Below, in pieces: positions 44,606 through 53,833 of a stretch of DNA of 64,000 nucleotides; within the stretch, counting starts at the first letter, position 1, and the number at the start of each line of letters is the position of its first letter. The notes under the pieces were generated by a model. The model was given only the letters and a program-made list of their open reading frames with translations. It ran no database searches and was not told the origin of the DNA. Made by a program: the position numbers and the translations under genes. Source of the DNA: PZPK01 sp965230795 (GTDB taxonomy: Bacteria; Pseudomonadota; Gammaproteobacteria; Pseudomonadales; Oleiphilaceae); NCBI GenBank assembly GCA_965230795.1, contig OZ246020.1, positions 2,418,001-2,482,000 of the forward strand. The letters are read 5' to 3'.

Positions 44606-46255
44606 TTACGCCTGTTTACTCAGCTTGAAGAACTCAATCAACTGTTGCAACTGGCTCGCCTGACCATTCATTTCTTCGGCTGTGGCCGCCAACTCTTCAG
44701 ATGCCGAAGCGTTTTGCTGGGTAATCTGGTTCATTTGCGTCATGGCACCGTTAACCTGACCCAGGCCGACTGACTGTTCATTTGATGCGGCTGCAATCTC
44801 CTGGATCAAATCAGAGGTTTTGGTAATGGCAGGTACCATTTCATCCAACAGGCTGCCGGCTCTCTCTGCCAGCTCGACACTACTGCCTGCGACATCGCCA
44901 ATTTCCTGCGCAGCCACCTGACTTCTTTCCGCCAGCTTTCTCACTTCTGCCGCTACAACCGCAAAGCCCTTGCCATGATCACCGGCACGTGCAGCTTCGA
45001 TGGCGGCGTTGAGGGCCAGCAGATTGGTCTGATAGGCAATGTCATCGATAATGCTGATTTTCTCGGCAATCTGTTTCATCGCAACCACCGTTTGTTTTAC
45101 AGCATCGCCGCCTTCAACTGCCTGTGAAGAGGCAGTCTTCGCCATGTCATCAGTCACTTTGGCATTATCCGCATTGTTGTTAACGGAAGCTGACATCTGT
45201 TCAACCGAGGAACTGGTTTCTTCGACACTCGATGCCTGTTCTGTCGTTGCCTGGCTGACGCTCTGGGCCGTCTGTGACACCTGGTCTGATGCACTCATCA
45301 GGCTGTCTGCGGATACCTTCACCTCTCCCATCACTGAGGATACCCGAGCGACCATGGAAGCAAGATTATTCAACAAGCTGTCTTCATGGATGCCTTTGGT
45401 GTTCAGTTCCGCAGCCAGATTACCCTCCGCAATTTCCTTAACAACACCCGCCGCGACGTAGGGTTCACCACCCAGCTGACCGATAATAATCTTGTAACCG
45501 AAACCCAAAGCTGCGCCCAACACAGCAAGCATCACACCCAGACAGATGTAAATCGTAGTGGTCAGTTCATGGTTCTGATCCAGAGCTGTGTTTACCGCGC
45601 CCGCCGTACGTTCATCAAGAAGCTTAAAGAAGTCGTCGATCGGCGCCATGATCTTGGCTTTTTCAACGTGGTAGCTTTTGTCATGCATCATCTCTTTGGC
45701 TTGTTCAATATCGGCATCCCCGGGCACAAACTCGCCTTTATCGTTCTTGACCAGCCCCTTGACCGCATTCATTGCAATGGTTTCCGTCGCTACCAGCGCA
45801 TCGGAATTACCCGCGGCCTCTGCAAGCTTCGCCAATTCGCCTTCGGTAAATCCAGCCTGCTTCATCAGCTCCAGCAGGGCTACCTGTTGATCAGAATCAG
45901 GGCGAGGCTTTTTGCCGTCCGCGGCCACAAAGTCCCAGTAAATTCTGGAGTAATCTTCGGGGCGCGGCAGATTTCCATTGCGGATCTTGAGAATATCGAA
46001 GTACTGATTTTCGTAAGAGCTGTCGCCGGTCATAACGTAGGTACGCGCCAGACGAGTGAGATCATCCGAACTCTGGCGCAGCTCGTCTGCGAGCAAATAA
46101 GATTGATAGCGCGCGGCGTAAGCATCCGCAACTTCATCATTACTGGATGCCAGCTGGATCTGCAGATAGCTGATCGCAGCAATGAGAATCGCGACCACTA
46201 CCAGCAAGCCGGTAAACAAACGCTTAACAGTAATATCTTTAAAGTTAATGCTCAT
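44606..46255 (-). CDS. Methyl-accepting chemotaxis protein with DRTY-like large periplasmic sensor
   Basis: The 549-residue receptor has a transmembrane helix, a periplasmic sensor of about 190 residues, a second helix near residue 235, a HAMP segment (QLGGEPYVAAGVVKEIAEGNL) and a signalling domain with the hairpin tip NLLALNAAIEAARAGDHGKGFAVVAAEVR. The sensor contains LTRLARTYVMTGD and FDILKIRNG, found again in the hybrid kinase at 53834-56752. I chose the ATG at 46255 because GGGGAT lies at the right distance; the ATG two codons earlier sits on top of it. The sensor name is descriptive only. The ligand is unknown. Confidence 0.93.
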   Translation of the reverse strand: MSINFKDITVKRLFTGLLVVVAILIAAISYLQIQLASSNDEVADAYAARYQSYLLADELRQSSDDLTRLARTYVMTGDSSYENQYFDILKIRNGNLPRPEDYSRIYWDFVAADGKKPRPDSDQQVALLELMKQAGFTEGELAKLAEAAGNSDALVATETIAMNAVKGLVKNDKGEFVPGDADIEQAKEMMHDKSYHVEKAKIMAPIDDFFKLLDERTAGAVNTALDQNHELTTTIYICLGVMLAVLGAALGFGYKIIIGQLGGEPYVAAGVVKEIAEGNLAAELNTKGIHEDSLLNNLASMVARVSSVMGEVKVSADSLMSASDQVSQTAQSVSQATTEQASSVEETSSSVEQMSASVNNNADNAKVTDDMAKTASSQAVEGGDAVKQTVVAMKQIAEKISIIDDIAYQTNLLALNAAIEAARAGDHGKGFAVVAAEVRKLAERSQVAAQEIGDVAGSSVELAERAGSLLDEMVPAITKTSDLIQEIAAASNEQSVGLGQVNGAMTQMNQITQQNASASEELAATAEEMNGQASQLQQLIEFFKLSKQA

Positions 46256-46388
46256 CGTCATATCCCCATGCTATTGAGCTCAAAGAAAGCGAGTAATCTC
46301 GCCTTGTTGTTTATGAATGGCTGCCGGAGACGCATCAATTGCTATCCGTCCACAGCACCTTTTAAATTTTTTCCGACCCAGGTGATCC

Positions 46389-46946
46389 CTAAGCGCTATC
46401 ACGACCATTCAGGCCATGCAGCTCGTTGACACCGTAGTTGCAGTTAATATCTCCGCTTCCCAGATCCAGCGTGAGCTGTCTGTGACGGGTGCCCCCCAAA
46501 TCCACGTAGGCCAGAGGGAAGCCGTAGTGCTCACAAAGATTGATTGCGGCATTTCGATTGCGACACGAAACACTGGCACAACCCATACATTCGCCCTGTT
46601 CCCAGGCCTGTTTTTGATCGCCACAGCTCTGTTTCATCTGGGAAAACATATTCGCACCGCCATAGGCCGCCACCCGATATTCGCAAGGCCTGGTGCCATG
46701 ATTTCTCGCGTACTGCATGAACATCTCCATCGCTTCGTTTGCATAGCGGCCGTCGAGTGCAGCCTCGGATTCGGACTGACGGCTTGGCAGCACGTAATGA
46801 CACATCCCTCCGATTCGCAGACGCGGATGCCAGAGCACGATCGCCACACAGGATCCGAGCAAGGTGTTCAGCTGCATTTCGCCGCAGCCGAAGTAAAGGT
46901 CTCCCGGCATGAGCGCTATGTTTTGATGTTGTGGAAAAGTGACCAT
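46389..46946 (-). CDS. cheD: Chemoreceptor glutamine deamidase
   Basis: CheD converts receptor Gln residues to Glu. The 185-residue product has the catalytic Cys in NTLLGSCVAIVLWHP and the His in IGGMCHYVLPS, followed by the KYANEAM-like segment RYANEAMEMF and the C-terminal half typical of the family. It is 42 bases downstream of cheR in the che operon. The product has several additional cysteines in the C-terminal half (CGDQ, CMGCASVSC), more than usual. Confidence 0.94.
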   Translation of the reverse strand: MVTFPQHQNIALMPGDLYFGCGEMQLNTLLGSCVAIVLWHPRLRIGGMCHYVLPSRQSESEAALDGRYANEAMEMFMQYARNHGTRPCEYRVAAYGGANMFSQMKQSCGDQKQAWEQGECMGCASVSCRNRNAAINLCEHYGFPLAYVDLGGTRHRQLTLDLGSGDINCNYGVNELHGLNGRDSA

Positions 46947-46988
46947 GACTGCTTTACTTCTCTGGCTCGAATTAATGACTCGTATGCA

Positions 46989-47861
46989 CTATTTCTGGTA
47001 AATCGAGGGCGATCGCATATTCAGAACGTCGGTCACGCCGTTCAGGCTTTCACTGTGACCGATAATCAGGTGACCACCCGGTTTCAGAACCTCACTGAGG
47101 CGCTCCACTACCTGGCGCTTGGTGTCGTTGTCAAAATAAATCATGACATTGCGCAGAAAGATCACATCGAATTGACCAACATCGGGCAAGCGCGCATTGA
47201 GATTGATCTGGCAAAATTTGATGCGCTCACGTACCGAACGACTAAACAGGAAACTGCCTGCGTGCTCATCAACACCTTTGAGGCAGAACTCTTTTAGATA
47301 ATGTTGCGGAATCTTTTCGGCCTGAGCTATCGGATACAGACCTCGCTTCGCCTGCTCCAGGACACGTGTGGAAATATCCGAAGCCAGTATTTCCCAATTA
47401 CGATTGCCCAGCACGTTGGCTAATAACATGGCGACACTGTAAGGCTCCTGCCCACTTGAGCAGGCAGCGCTCCAGACTCTGAATGTGCCGCTGTTATTTC
47501 GCGCACAAAGCATGTCCTGCAGGAACTCGAAATGCGCCGGTTCGCGGTAAAAGTAAGTTTCGTTGGTCGTTAGCAGGTCCAGGGCCACCTGGCGTTCAGC
47601 GCCATGCTCATCCTTCTCAATGAGTTTGAGATAATCGCCGTAACTATCCAGATTGTGATGCCTTAAGCGTTTTGACAGGCGGCTGACAACCAGCGGTTTC
47701 TTTTGTGAAGACAGGGTGATTCCGGCGCCCTGGTACAGAAAGCTCTGGAACAGTGAAAATTCCTGGTCACTTAGCTGGGCGACCTGTGCGGAGTACCCTG
47801 ACGCGCTATGACTGCCTTGACTACTTGTGTTATCCATATCCACCAACGCTGCATTATTCAT
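46989..47861 (-). CDS. cheR: Chemotaxis protein methyltransferase
   Basis: CheR methylates chemoreceptor glutamates using S-adenosylmethionine. The product of about 290 residues has the N-terminal helical domain, the SAM-binding segment FRVWSAACSSGQEPYSVAM, and CQINLNARLPDVGQFDVIFLRNVMIYF. The ATG at 47861 is used; a GTG three codons earlier is possible. Neither receptor in this operon ends in the NWETF-type CheR tether. Confidence 0.95.
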   Translation of the reverse strand: MNNAALVDMDNTSSQGSHSASGYSAQVAQLSDQEFSLFQSFLYQGAGITLSSQKKPLVVSRLSKRLRHHNLDSYGDYLKLIEKDEHGAERQVALDLLTTNETYFYREPAHFEFLQDMLCARNNSGTFRVWSAACSSGQEPYSVAMLLANVLGNRNWEILASDISTRVLEQAKRGLYPIAQAEKIPQHYLKEFCLKGVDEHAGSFLFSRSVRERIKFCQINLNARLPDVGQFDVIFLRNVMIYFDNDTKRQVVERLSEVLKPGGHLIIGHSESLNGVTDVLNMRSPSIYQK

Positions 47862-47931
47862 GTTACACACCCACCCTGACTACATATGTTGTTCGGATTG
47901 CCTGACGCACATCCCTGTGCGCTCAATTACG

Positions 47932-49593
47932 CTAGAATCCAACAAACTTGCTTTCGTCGACCTCATCCTTGCTTTCAGTGACGACAGGCAGTTCGTCTTT
48001 CTTGGTGCGGCCAGTATTAACCGGCTTGGCCTGCTCAAAGTTCAGCACTTTCGCCTGTTGCGGACCGTGTGAGGCAATGGCATTCTGTACTTTGAAGAAG
48101 GCAACCAGTTGCTGCAGCTGCTCTGCCTGACCGCTCATTTCTTCTGCGGTCGCCGCCAGCTCTTCTGATGCCGAGGCATTCTGCTGGGTAATCTGGTTCA
48201 TCTGCGTCATCGCACTGTTAACCTGACCCAGGCCGACAGACTGTTCATTGGACGCTGCGGAAATCTCCTGAACCAAATCCGAGGTTTTCGTAATAGCAGG
48301 CACCATCTCATCCAACAGCGTGCCAGCACGCTCTGCCAACTCGACGCTGCTGCCAGCGACTTCGCCGATTTCCTGTGCCGCAACCTGGCTGCGTTCTGCC
48401 AGCTTGCGAACTTCGGCCGCTACAACCGCGAAGCCCTTGCCATGATCGCCCGCTCTCGCCGCTTCGATCGCCGCATTCAGTGCAAGCAGGTTGGTCTGAT
48501 AGGCAATGTCATCGATAATGCTGATCTTGTCGGCAATCTGCTTCATCGCCACTACAGTCTGCTTCACGGCTTCGCCACCCTCAGAAGCCTGAGTCGAAGC
48601 TTGCGTCGCCATGCCATCAGTCACCTTGGCATTGTCGGCATTCTGGTTAACCGAAGCAGACATCTGCTCTACCGCTGAGCTCGTTTCTTCAACGCTGGAA
48701 GCCTGCTCGGTAGTTGCCTGACTCACACTTTGGGCGGTTGCAGACACCTGCTCGGACGCACTGCTCAAACTATCTGCGGAACCCCTGACCTCACTGATAA
48801 TCTCAGACAATTTGGTGGCCATGGTTTTTACCGCGTACAACATGCTGCTGGTATCGCCTTCACGGGTTTTCACGTCTACGGTCATATCACCGGCGGCAAT
48901 AGTGCCGATGACGTTGGCCGCGTACTCGGGCTCACCACCCAGCTGGCGCAGCAAATCTCGCGTGATGAAAAAGCCAACACACACAGAGATGAAGAGTGCG
49001 GTCAGTATCAGGACTGTAGTGGTCATCAGAGTGAAGTCATATGCCTCCTGAGACGCTGCATATTCCTCTGCCGCAACGCGCAGTTGCAGGTCCACCAGTT
49101 CAGTGATTTTGCTACTGATGGGATCAATGGTGTCGTACATGGTTTCGTTGAAGGCATTCAGCTCATACTTGATTACGCCATCTTTCTTTTGCAGAAAGTC
49201 CCGGGCTCTGGCAATGGACTGGTCTGCCGGACCAAACAACGCGATGGCTTCATTGGCCAGACGTTCTTCTTCCTGGGTCAGAGTGGTGGCCATGTAGGCA
49301 TCCCATTCCTTGCCGATCAGAGCTTGTGCCGAGTCCAGCTCCTGAACGCATTCTTCGGCAGTCATTTGACCATTGTTGGTTTTGTTAATGGCATCAATCA
49401 CGCTCACCGCATAGGCATCCGCGATGCGCTTGAGGCCTTGCAGGGGCACAACCCGGTCATTGTAAACAGCGCCGATTCGATCATTGGTATCCTTCAGGAC
49501 ATTGGTACTTTCAATGCCCAGGATGATTAAAAACGCTACCGGTACCGCAAAGGCCAGAGCGAGCTTCATTCCCAATTTCATATTCTTAAACAT
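47932..49593 (-). CDS. Methyl-accepting chemotaxis protein with four-helix-bundle-like sensor
   Basis: The 553-residue receptor has a first membrane helix, a helical periplasmic domain of about 165 residues (VYNDRVVPLQGLKRIADAYAV resembles the four-helix-bundle MCP sensor), a second helix near 195, HAMP (QLGGEPEYAANVIGTIAAGD) and the signalling hairpin. That hairpin is almost identical to the neighbouring receptor. The C-terminus extends into a polar tail ending DESKFVGF. The start at 49593 is preceded by GGGAG. Confidence 0.94.
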   Translation of the reverse strand: MFKNMKLGMKLALAFAVPVAFLIILGIESTNVLKDTNDRIGAVYNDRVVPLQGLKRIADAYAVSVIDAINKTNNGQMTAEECVQELDSAQALIGKEWDAYMATTLTQEEERLANEAIALFGPADQSIARARDFLQKKDGVIKYELNAFNETMYDTIDPISSKITELVDLQLRVAAEEYAASQEAYDFTLMTTTVLILTALFISVCVGFFITRDLLRQLGGEPEYAANVIGTIAAGDMTVDVKTREGDTSSMLYAVKTMATKLSEIISEVRGSADSLSSASEQVSATAQSVSQATTEQASSVEETSSAVEQMSASVNQNADNAKVTDGMATQASTQASEGGEAVKQTVVAMKQIADKISIIDDIAYQTNLLALNAAIEAARAGDHGKGFAVVAAEVRKLAERSQVAAQEIGEVAGSSVELAERAGTLLDEMVPAITKTSDLVQEISAASNEQSVGLGQVNSAMTQMNQITQQNASASEELAATAEEMSGQAEQLQQLVAFFKVQNAIASHGPQQAKVLNFEQAKPVNTGRTKKDELPVVTESKDEVDESKFVGF

Positions 49594-49623
49594 CTTCAAT
49601 CTCCCCCCCGTTTCCGGAGCTGA

Positions 49624-50160
49624 TTACACTGCCTGGTTGCTGCTATCCAGCTGATTAACCACTGCTGCCAATTCTTCCATCGACAGAACCTTGTCGATAT
49701 TCAACAGGATGACAAAGGCATCATCCCGCTTACCCATTCCGCTGATAAAATCCGGTCGCAAATGAGCGCCGAAGGTTGGTGCCTGTTCGATGTCGCCATC
49801 GGCAATTGCCAGCACTTCAGAGACGGCATCGACCACCACACCGATGTCCTGGCTGTCACCCTGTACATCGATTTCGACGATCACAATGCAGGTGCGTTTA
49901 CCAATGTCGGTAGCTTCGCGACCGAAGCGGGCCTTCAGATCAATGACCGGAACCACACGTCCGCGCAGGTTGATCACTCCGCGAACAAATTGCGGCATCA
50001 TCGGTACTTCGGTGATCTGTCCGTACTCAATAATCTCCTTGATGCACATGATGCCGATGCCAAACATCTCATCCGACAAGCGGAAGGTCAGGTATTGCCC
50101 AACATCCTCTGCCAGTTCGACGTCCTGTGCTTCAAGTTCTGCTTTGACTAGCGCGCCCAT
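49624..50160 (-). CDS. cheW: Chemotaxis coupling protein
   Basis: CheW links receptors to CheA. The 178-residue product has the CheW fold motifs YLTFRLSDEMFGIGIMCIKEI and VRGVINLRGRVVPVIDLKARFG. A perfect GGAGG precedes the ATG. It lies between cheA and the first mcp of the operon. Confidence 0.96.
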   Translation of the reverse strand: MGALVKAELEAQDVELAEDVGQYLTFRLSDEMFGIGIMCIKEIIEYGQITEVPMMPQFVRGVINLRGRVVPVIDLKARFGREATDIGKRTCIVIVEIDVQGDSQDIGVVVDAVSEVLAIADGDIEQAPTFGAHLRPDFISGMGKRDDAFVILLNIDKVLSMEELAAVVNQLDSSNQAV

Positions 50161-50207
50161 ATCAATCCTCCGGTTATCTGTTCATGCAGATGCAATGAGC
50201 TTTGGTG

Positions 50208-52439
50208 TTAGTGTTGGTCCAGACCGAGTTCCAAGCGCTGACCCGGTTGTGGCTGAATGAGACCGTTCCCGTCCCAGCGTTCACTGCGTTCGATTCGCTG
50301 AATGAGCGTGGGGACATCCAGAATAAGAGCCACCTCACCACTACCCAGAATGGTTGCACCACCGATTCCGGTGACACTTTCAAACATCTTGTTCAGGGGC
50401 TTGATGACCGTTTGCAACTCGCCTTGCAGGGAATCAACTACCAGGCCCGCTCTGACACTGCCGTATTGCAGCACAACGATGCTTTCGCGCTTGGATGCGC
50501 CACCGTTGCGTCCAAACAGGCTTTTGAGTCGAATAAACGGCAGAACTTCACCACGCAGACTTAAGCAACTGCTTTCTTCGTCTGCGCCCAGGTCTTCCGG
50601 ATTGAGTTCGATACACTCAACGACCATATCAAGCGGGATAACGTAGTCGGCATTGGCTGCACGGACCTGGAAGCCATCAATAATCGCCAGGGTCAGGGGT
50701 AGACGAATACGCAAAGTGGTACCGCAACCGGGTTCGCTGTCGATCTCGATGCTGCCACGCAGCGCTTCGATGTTGCGGCGCACCACATCCATCCCGACTC
50801 CGCGTCCGGAAATATTGCTTACCTGATCAGCCGTTGAAAAACCGGCCTCAAAAATCAACTGGTATACCTGCTGATCGCTCAGTTCTTCACCGGATGCGAT
50901 AAGGTTTTTATCGAGAGCCTTGGCAAGAATTTTGTCACGATTGAGACCACCGCCATCGTCTTTGACCTCAATGACAATACTGCCGGACTCGTGAAAGGCA
51001 TTCAGGTAGACATTTCCCTGTTCCGCCTTGCCCGCAGCGATACGTGTTTCCCGATCCTCAATACCATGATCCATGGAGTTGCGAACCAGATGCGTCAGCG
51101 GATCGCCAATCTTTTCGATCACGGTTTTATCCAGCTCGGTTTCACCACCACTGATATGCAGCGCGATATCCTTGTCGAGATCTTTTGCCACATCGCGTAC
51201 GACACGGTGAAAACGATTAAAGGTATCGCCGATCTGGACCATTCTCAGATTCAGCGCACCATCGCGGACTTCTTCAATCAGACGAATCATGGGCAGCATG
51301 GATTCGATCAAACTGCCCATACCTGCCTGGCGTACATCTTCTTCCATACTGGCCCCGGCAATCACCAGCTCGCCGATCAGGTTGATCAGGCTATCGAGTT
51401 TTTCTGAGTCGACGCGCACCGACTGGGACTGCTTATCGCGGGAACTTTTGAATTGGCTCTGCTTTTTGATAGCGGCTTCGACCACTTCAGGCGCCGCGAG
51501 ATCATCTTCAACCAGGAGTTCGCCGATTTTGCGGCGTTCGTCACTCTCGCGATGCAGAGCTTCCTGTCGCTTGAGTACCTTATCCAGTTCTTTCTGGGTC
51601 AGAGTGCCACATTCAACCAGCATCTCGCCCAACTTAAGGTCGTCGCCTTCCAGCGCTTCAATGACTTCTATAAAGTCACCGACTCGCGCTTTTGGCGGAA
51701 TGATGTGGAGTTCGCAGTCGTCGCGAACAAATTCGAATACATCTTCGATGCTGGCCTTGTCAGCATCGCTGCTGAAATTAATTTCAAAACCCAGATAGCA
51801 ATCTTCCGGGTCCATGTCATCGAGATCCGGCATGGCATGGAAGACGGTTTCGATATGGATAATGTCACCGATAGTCGTCAGATAACGGATAAACGACAGC
51901 GGGTCCATACCGTTGCGCAACACTTCAGAACCGAAATGCACGGAAATGTGCCAGTTGTCATTGCTGAATGACTTGTCTACGGGCAACACGTCGAATTGGT
52001 GGTTTGCCTCGTCTTCACTCTGGCTCTGTGAATTTTCTTCGTCAGACTTGTCCAGATAGGTACTGAGTTTTGCTACCAGTTCCTGTTCCTGCTTGCGATC
52101 ATCATCGTTTACGATCACCACACCGTCTTCAATGCTGTCTATTTGCTGACCAATGTAATCCTTGCACAGCAACATCAGACTGATCATGGGTTCATCGAGT
52201 GCAAGCTCACCGTCCCTGACCCGATCCAGCACGCTTTCGACCACATGGGTAAATTCAACAATGGGATCGAGACCAAACAGGCCGGCAGAGCCTTTGATGG
52301 TGTGGGCTGCCCGGAATACGGAGTTCACCAGCTCATCCTTGTCTTCGATCTGATCTGCGCAAAGCAGATTGCTTTCCATCTCTTCGAGTAATTCCGAGGC
52401 TTCCAGAATGAAGGTATTAAACGCCTGTTCCATGCTCAT
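50208..52439 (-). CDS. cheA: Chemotaxis histidine kinase with inserted paired GspE-N-like helical motifs
   Basis: CheA domains over about 743 residues: HPt (AAHTIKGSAGLFG, phospho-acceptor His46), a middle region, dimerisation helix (VRVDSEKLDSLINLIGELVI), ATPase (VRNSMDHGIE, DDGGGLN, GRGVGMDVV) and the CheW-like regulatory domain. The middle contains two tandem segments, KLGEMLVECGTLTQKELDKV and KIGELLVEDDLAAPEVVEAA. These resemble the repeat of GspE/MshE N-terminal domains, which can bind c-di-GMP in some proteins. The start at 52439 has a GAGGAGGAAA ribosome-binding site and overlaps the STAS gene by four bases. Confidence 0.95.
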   Translation of the reverse strand: MSMEQAFNTFILEASELLEEMESNLLCADQIEDKDELVNSVFRAAHTIKGSAGLFGLDPIVEFTHVVESVLDRVRDGELALDEPMISLMLLCKDYIGQQIDSIEDGVVIVNDDDRKQEQELVAKLSTYLDKSDEENSQSQSEDEANHQFDVLPVDKSFSNDNWHISVHFGSEVLRNGMDPLSFIRYLTTIGDIIHIETVFHAMPDLDDMDPEDCYLGFEINFSSDADKASIEDVFEFVRDDCELHIIPPKARVGDFIEVIEALEGDDLKLGEMLVECGTLTQKELDKVLKRQEALHRESDERRKIGELLVEDDLAAPEVVEAAIKKQSQFKSSRDKQSQSVRVDSEKLDSLINLIGELVIAGASMEEDVRQAGMGSLIESMLPMIRLIEEVRDGALNLRMVQIGDTFNRFHRVVRDVAKDLDKDIALHISGGETELDKTVIEKIGDPLTHLVRNSMDHGIEDRETRIAAGKAEQGNVYLNAFHESGSIVIEVKDDGGGLNRDKILAKALDKNLIASGEELSDQQVYQLIFEAGFSTADQVSNISGRGVGMDVVRRNIEALRGSIEIDSEPGCGTTLRIRLPLTLAIIDGFQVRAANADYVIPLDMVVECIELNPEDLGADEESSCLSLRGEVLPFIRLKSLFGRNGGASKRESIVVLQYGSVRAGLVVDSLQGELQTVIKPLNKMFESVTGIGGATILGSGEVALILDVPTLIQRIERSERWDGNGLIQPQPGQRLELGLDQH

Positions 52440-52783
52440 GCGCTTTCCTCCTCTTCTGACAATGTCGAGTTGGCGGGCAGCACTTGCGTCATGCCAAACA
52501 CGCCACTGAGATTGCACAACTCAATCACATCCACAACCGGGCCACTTGGGTGCGTCATGGAAAATTCGATGTCACGGGATTCACAAGCACGCTTTGCCAT
52601 CACCAGCAGTTGCAAACCTGCAGAATCCAGCTCAGTGACTGCTGACAGATCAATCTCCAGAGTGGAATTGCCTTCAATGGCTTCTGCCACCAAGGATTTA
52701 TACTCACCGGCATGGTAAATAGTGATTTCACCCAGTGGTTTCAGTACACCATTTTCGAGCATGTTCGCGTTTGGCTTATCCAT
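52436..52783 (-). CDS. STAS-domain protein (anti-anti-sigma-like)
   Basis: The 115-residue protein is a single STAS domain. The family motif around the phosphorylatable Ser appears as DLSAVTELDSAGLQLLVMAKR. It is encoded between cheY and cheA with a four-base overlap into cheA. STAS proteins in such positions may act as additional phosphorelay or switch elements; here the role is inferred from context only. Confidence 0.88.
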   Translation of the reverse strand: MDKPNANMLENGVLKPLGEITIYHAGEYKSLVAEAIEGNSTLEIDLSAVTELDSAGLQLLVMAKRACESRDIEFSMTHPSGPVVDVIELCNLSGVFGMTQVLPANSTLSEEEESA

Positions 52784-52809
52784 GATTCTCTCCCACTCTG
52801 TGTTTGGGC

Positions 52810-53178
52810 TTAGGCTGGCAACAACTTGGAAACGGCGTTCAGTAACTGCTCAGGCTTAAAGGGTTTAACCATCCAGGCTTTAACGCCTGCGGCTTTGCCG
52901 CGCGCTTTGGATTTCTCGCAGGACTCGGTGGTCAGCATGATTACCGGTACAAACTTGTACTCAGGCTTTTTCTTGACTTCCGTCACCATGGACAAGCCGT
53001 CCATATGCGGCATATTCAAATCGCTGACAATCAAATGAACCTTGTCGCTGGAGAGTTTGTTTAAGGCATCTTTGCCGTCGCAGCCATGAATCACATCGTA
53101 GCCGGCGCCTTCCAGCGTCATGCCAACAACCTGGCGGATCGAGGCGGAATCATCTACTACCATCACCTTCTTACTCAT
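52810..53178 (-). CDS. cheY: Chemotaxis response regulator, single receiver
   Basis: The 122-residue protein is a stand-alone receiver with the acidic pair VVDDSAS, the phospho-acceptor Asp in IVSDLNMPHMDG, Thr in MLTTES and Lys in MVKPFKPEQL. It heads the che operon and should be the direct output of CheA. No cheZ phosphatase gene is visible in the window. Confidence 0.92.
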   Translation of the reverse strand: MSKKVMVVDDSASIRQVVGMTLEGAGYDVIHGCDGKDALNKLSSDKVHLIVSDLNMPHMDGLSMVTEVKKKPEYKFVPVIMLTTESCEKSKARGKAAGVKAWMVKPFKPEQLLNAVSKLLPA

Positions 53179-53231
53179 TGCTCTTTACTCCGTTAATTAA
53201 TAATTGAGCGATATTTCCTGAAACAGATTCA

Positions 53232-53612
53232 TTACTTTGACGATATGGCTTGCGAAACGATTTCGTTCTGCTGAAGCAGTTCCTCAAACTTGGGATATTC
53301 GCGTACCTTCTCAAAGAAGTAGTCAGCCCCGGCGTGTATGCAGCGGTTTCGGATCTGCGCGTCGGCATGATTCGTCAACACGATAAAGCCGACGGTTGCG
53401 CGTTCCTTTTTTACTGCAGACATCACATTGAGTCCGTTGCCTTCTTTGAGCTGAAGATCCAACACCACGACATCTGGATCACTGATCAGAATGGACCGAA
53501 TCGCATCCGACTCGGTCGAGGCCTCACCACAGAGTTCGCTGCCCGCCTGTTGAACAGACAATGCCAATCGATTTCTTACACTGAGTGAATCGTCAACCAG
53601 AAAAACTCGCAT
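53232..53612 (-). CDS. Single-domain response regulator
   Basis: This 126-residue receiver has FLVDDSLSVRNRL, phospho-acceptor Asp in VVVLDLQLKEGNG, Thr in IVLTNHADAQ and Lys in FFEKVREY. There is no output domain. The start at 53612 has GAGGAG eight bases upstream. It is 53 bases before cheY on the same strand and diverges from the hybrid kinase, so it may be a partner of either system. Confidence 0.88.
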   Translation of the reverse strand: MRVFLVDDSLSVRNRLALSVQQAGSELCGEASTESDAIRSILISDPDVVVLDLQLKEGNGLNVMSAVKKERATVGFIVLTNHADAQIRNRCIHAGADYFFEKVREYPKFEELLQQNEIVSQAISSK

Positions 53613-53690
53613 GCCATTAACTCCTCTTTTCATGTATCCATGATGGATCAGAGACTGCAATTCGGATATGCGTGCTTGCCTGATTCGGTG

Positions 53691-53732
53691 TGTAGGAATA
53701 AGTCGGAATGGGCATGTAGGAAAATTCCTACA
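53691..53732. promoter_or_regulatory. Palindromic operator candidate TGTAGG-N6-CCTACA with an extra half-site
   Basis: TGTAGGAA (53715-53722) and TTCCTACA (53725-53732) form an 18-base perfect palindrome with AA at its centre. A direct copy of the half-site TGTAGGAA occurs at 53691-53698, exactly 24 bases upstream. The form is close to the GacA/UvrY box TGTAAG-N6-CTTACA and to other LuxR/FixJ-family sites. It lies in the divergent region between the receiver gene and the hybrid kinase. Confidence 0.6.
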
Positions 53733-53833
53733 GAGGGCTGATTCTCGGACTATGCTTGAATAGGCACAAAGAGGAAAAGCTTTTGGCGGCTTGGCCGACG
53801 AGCGACGTTTAAACGGGGCAGCACACAGTCAAA

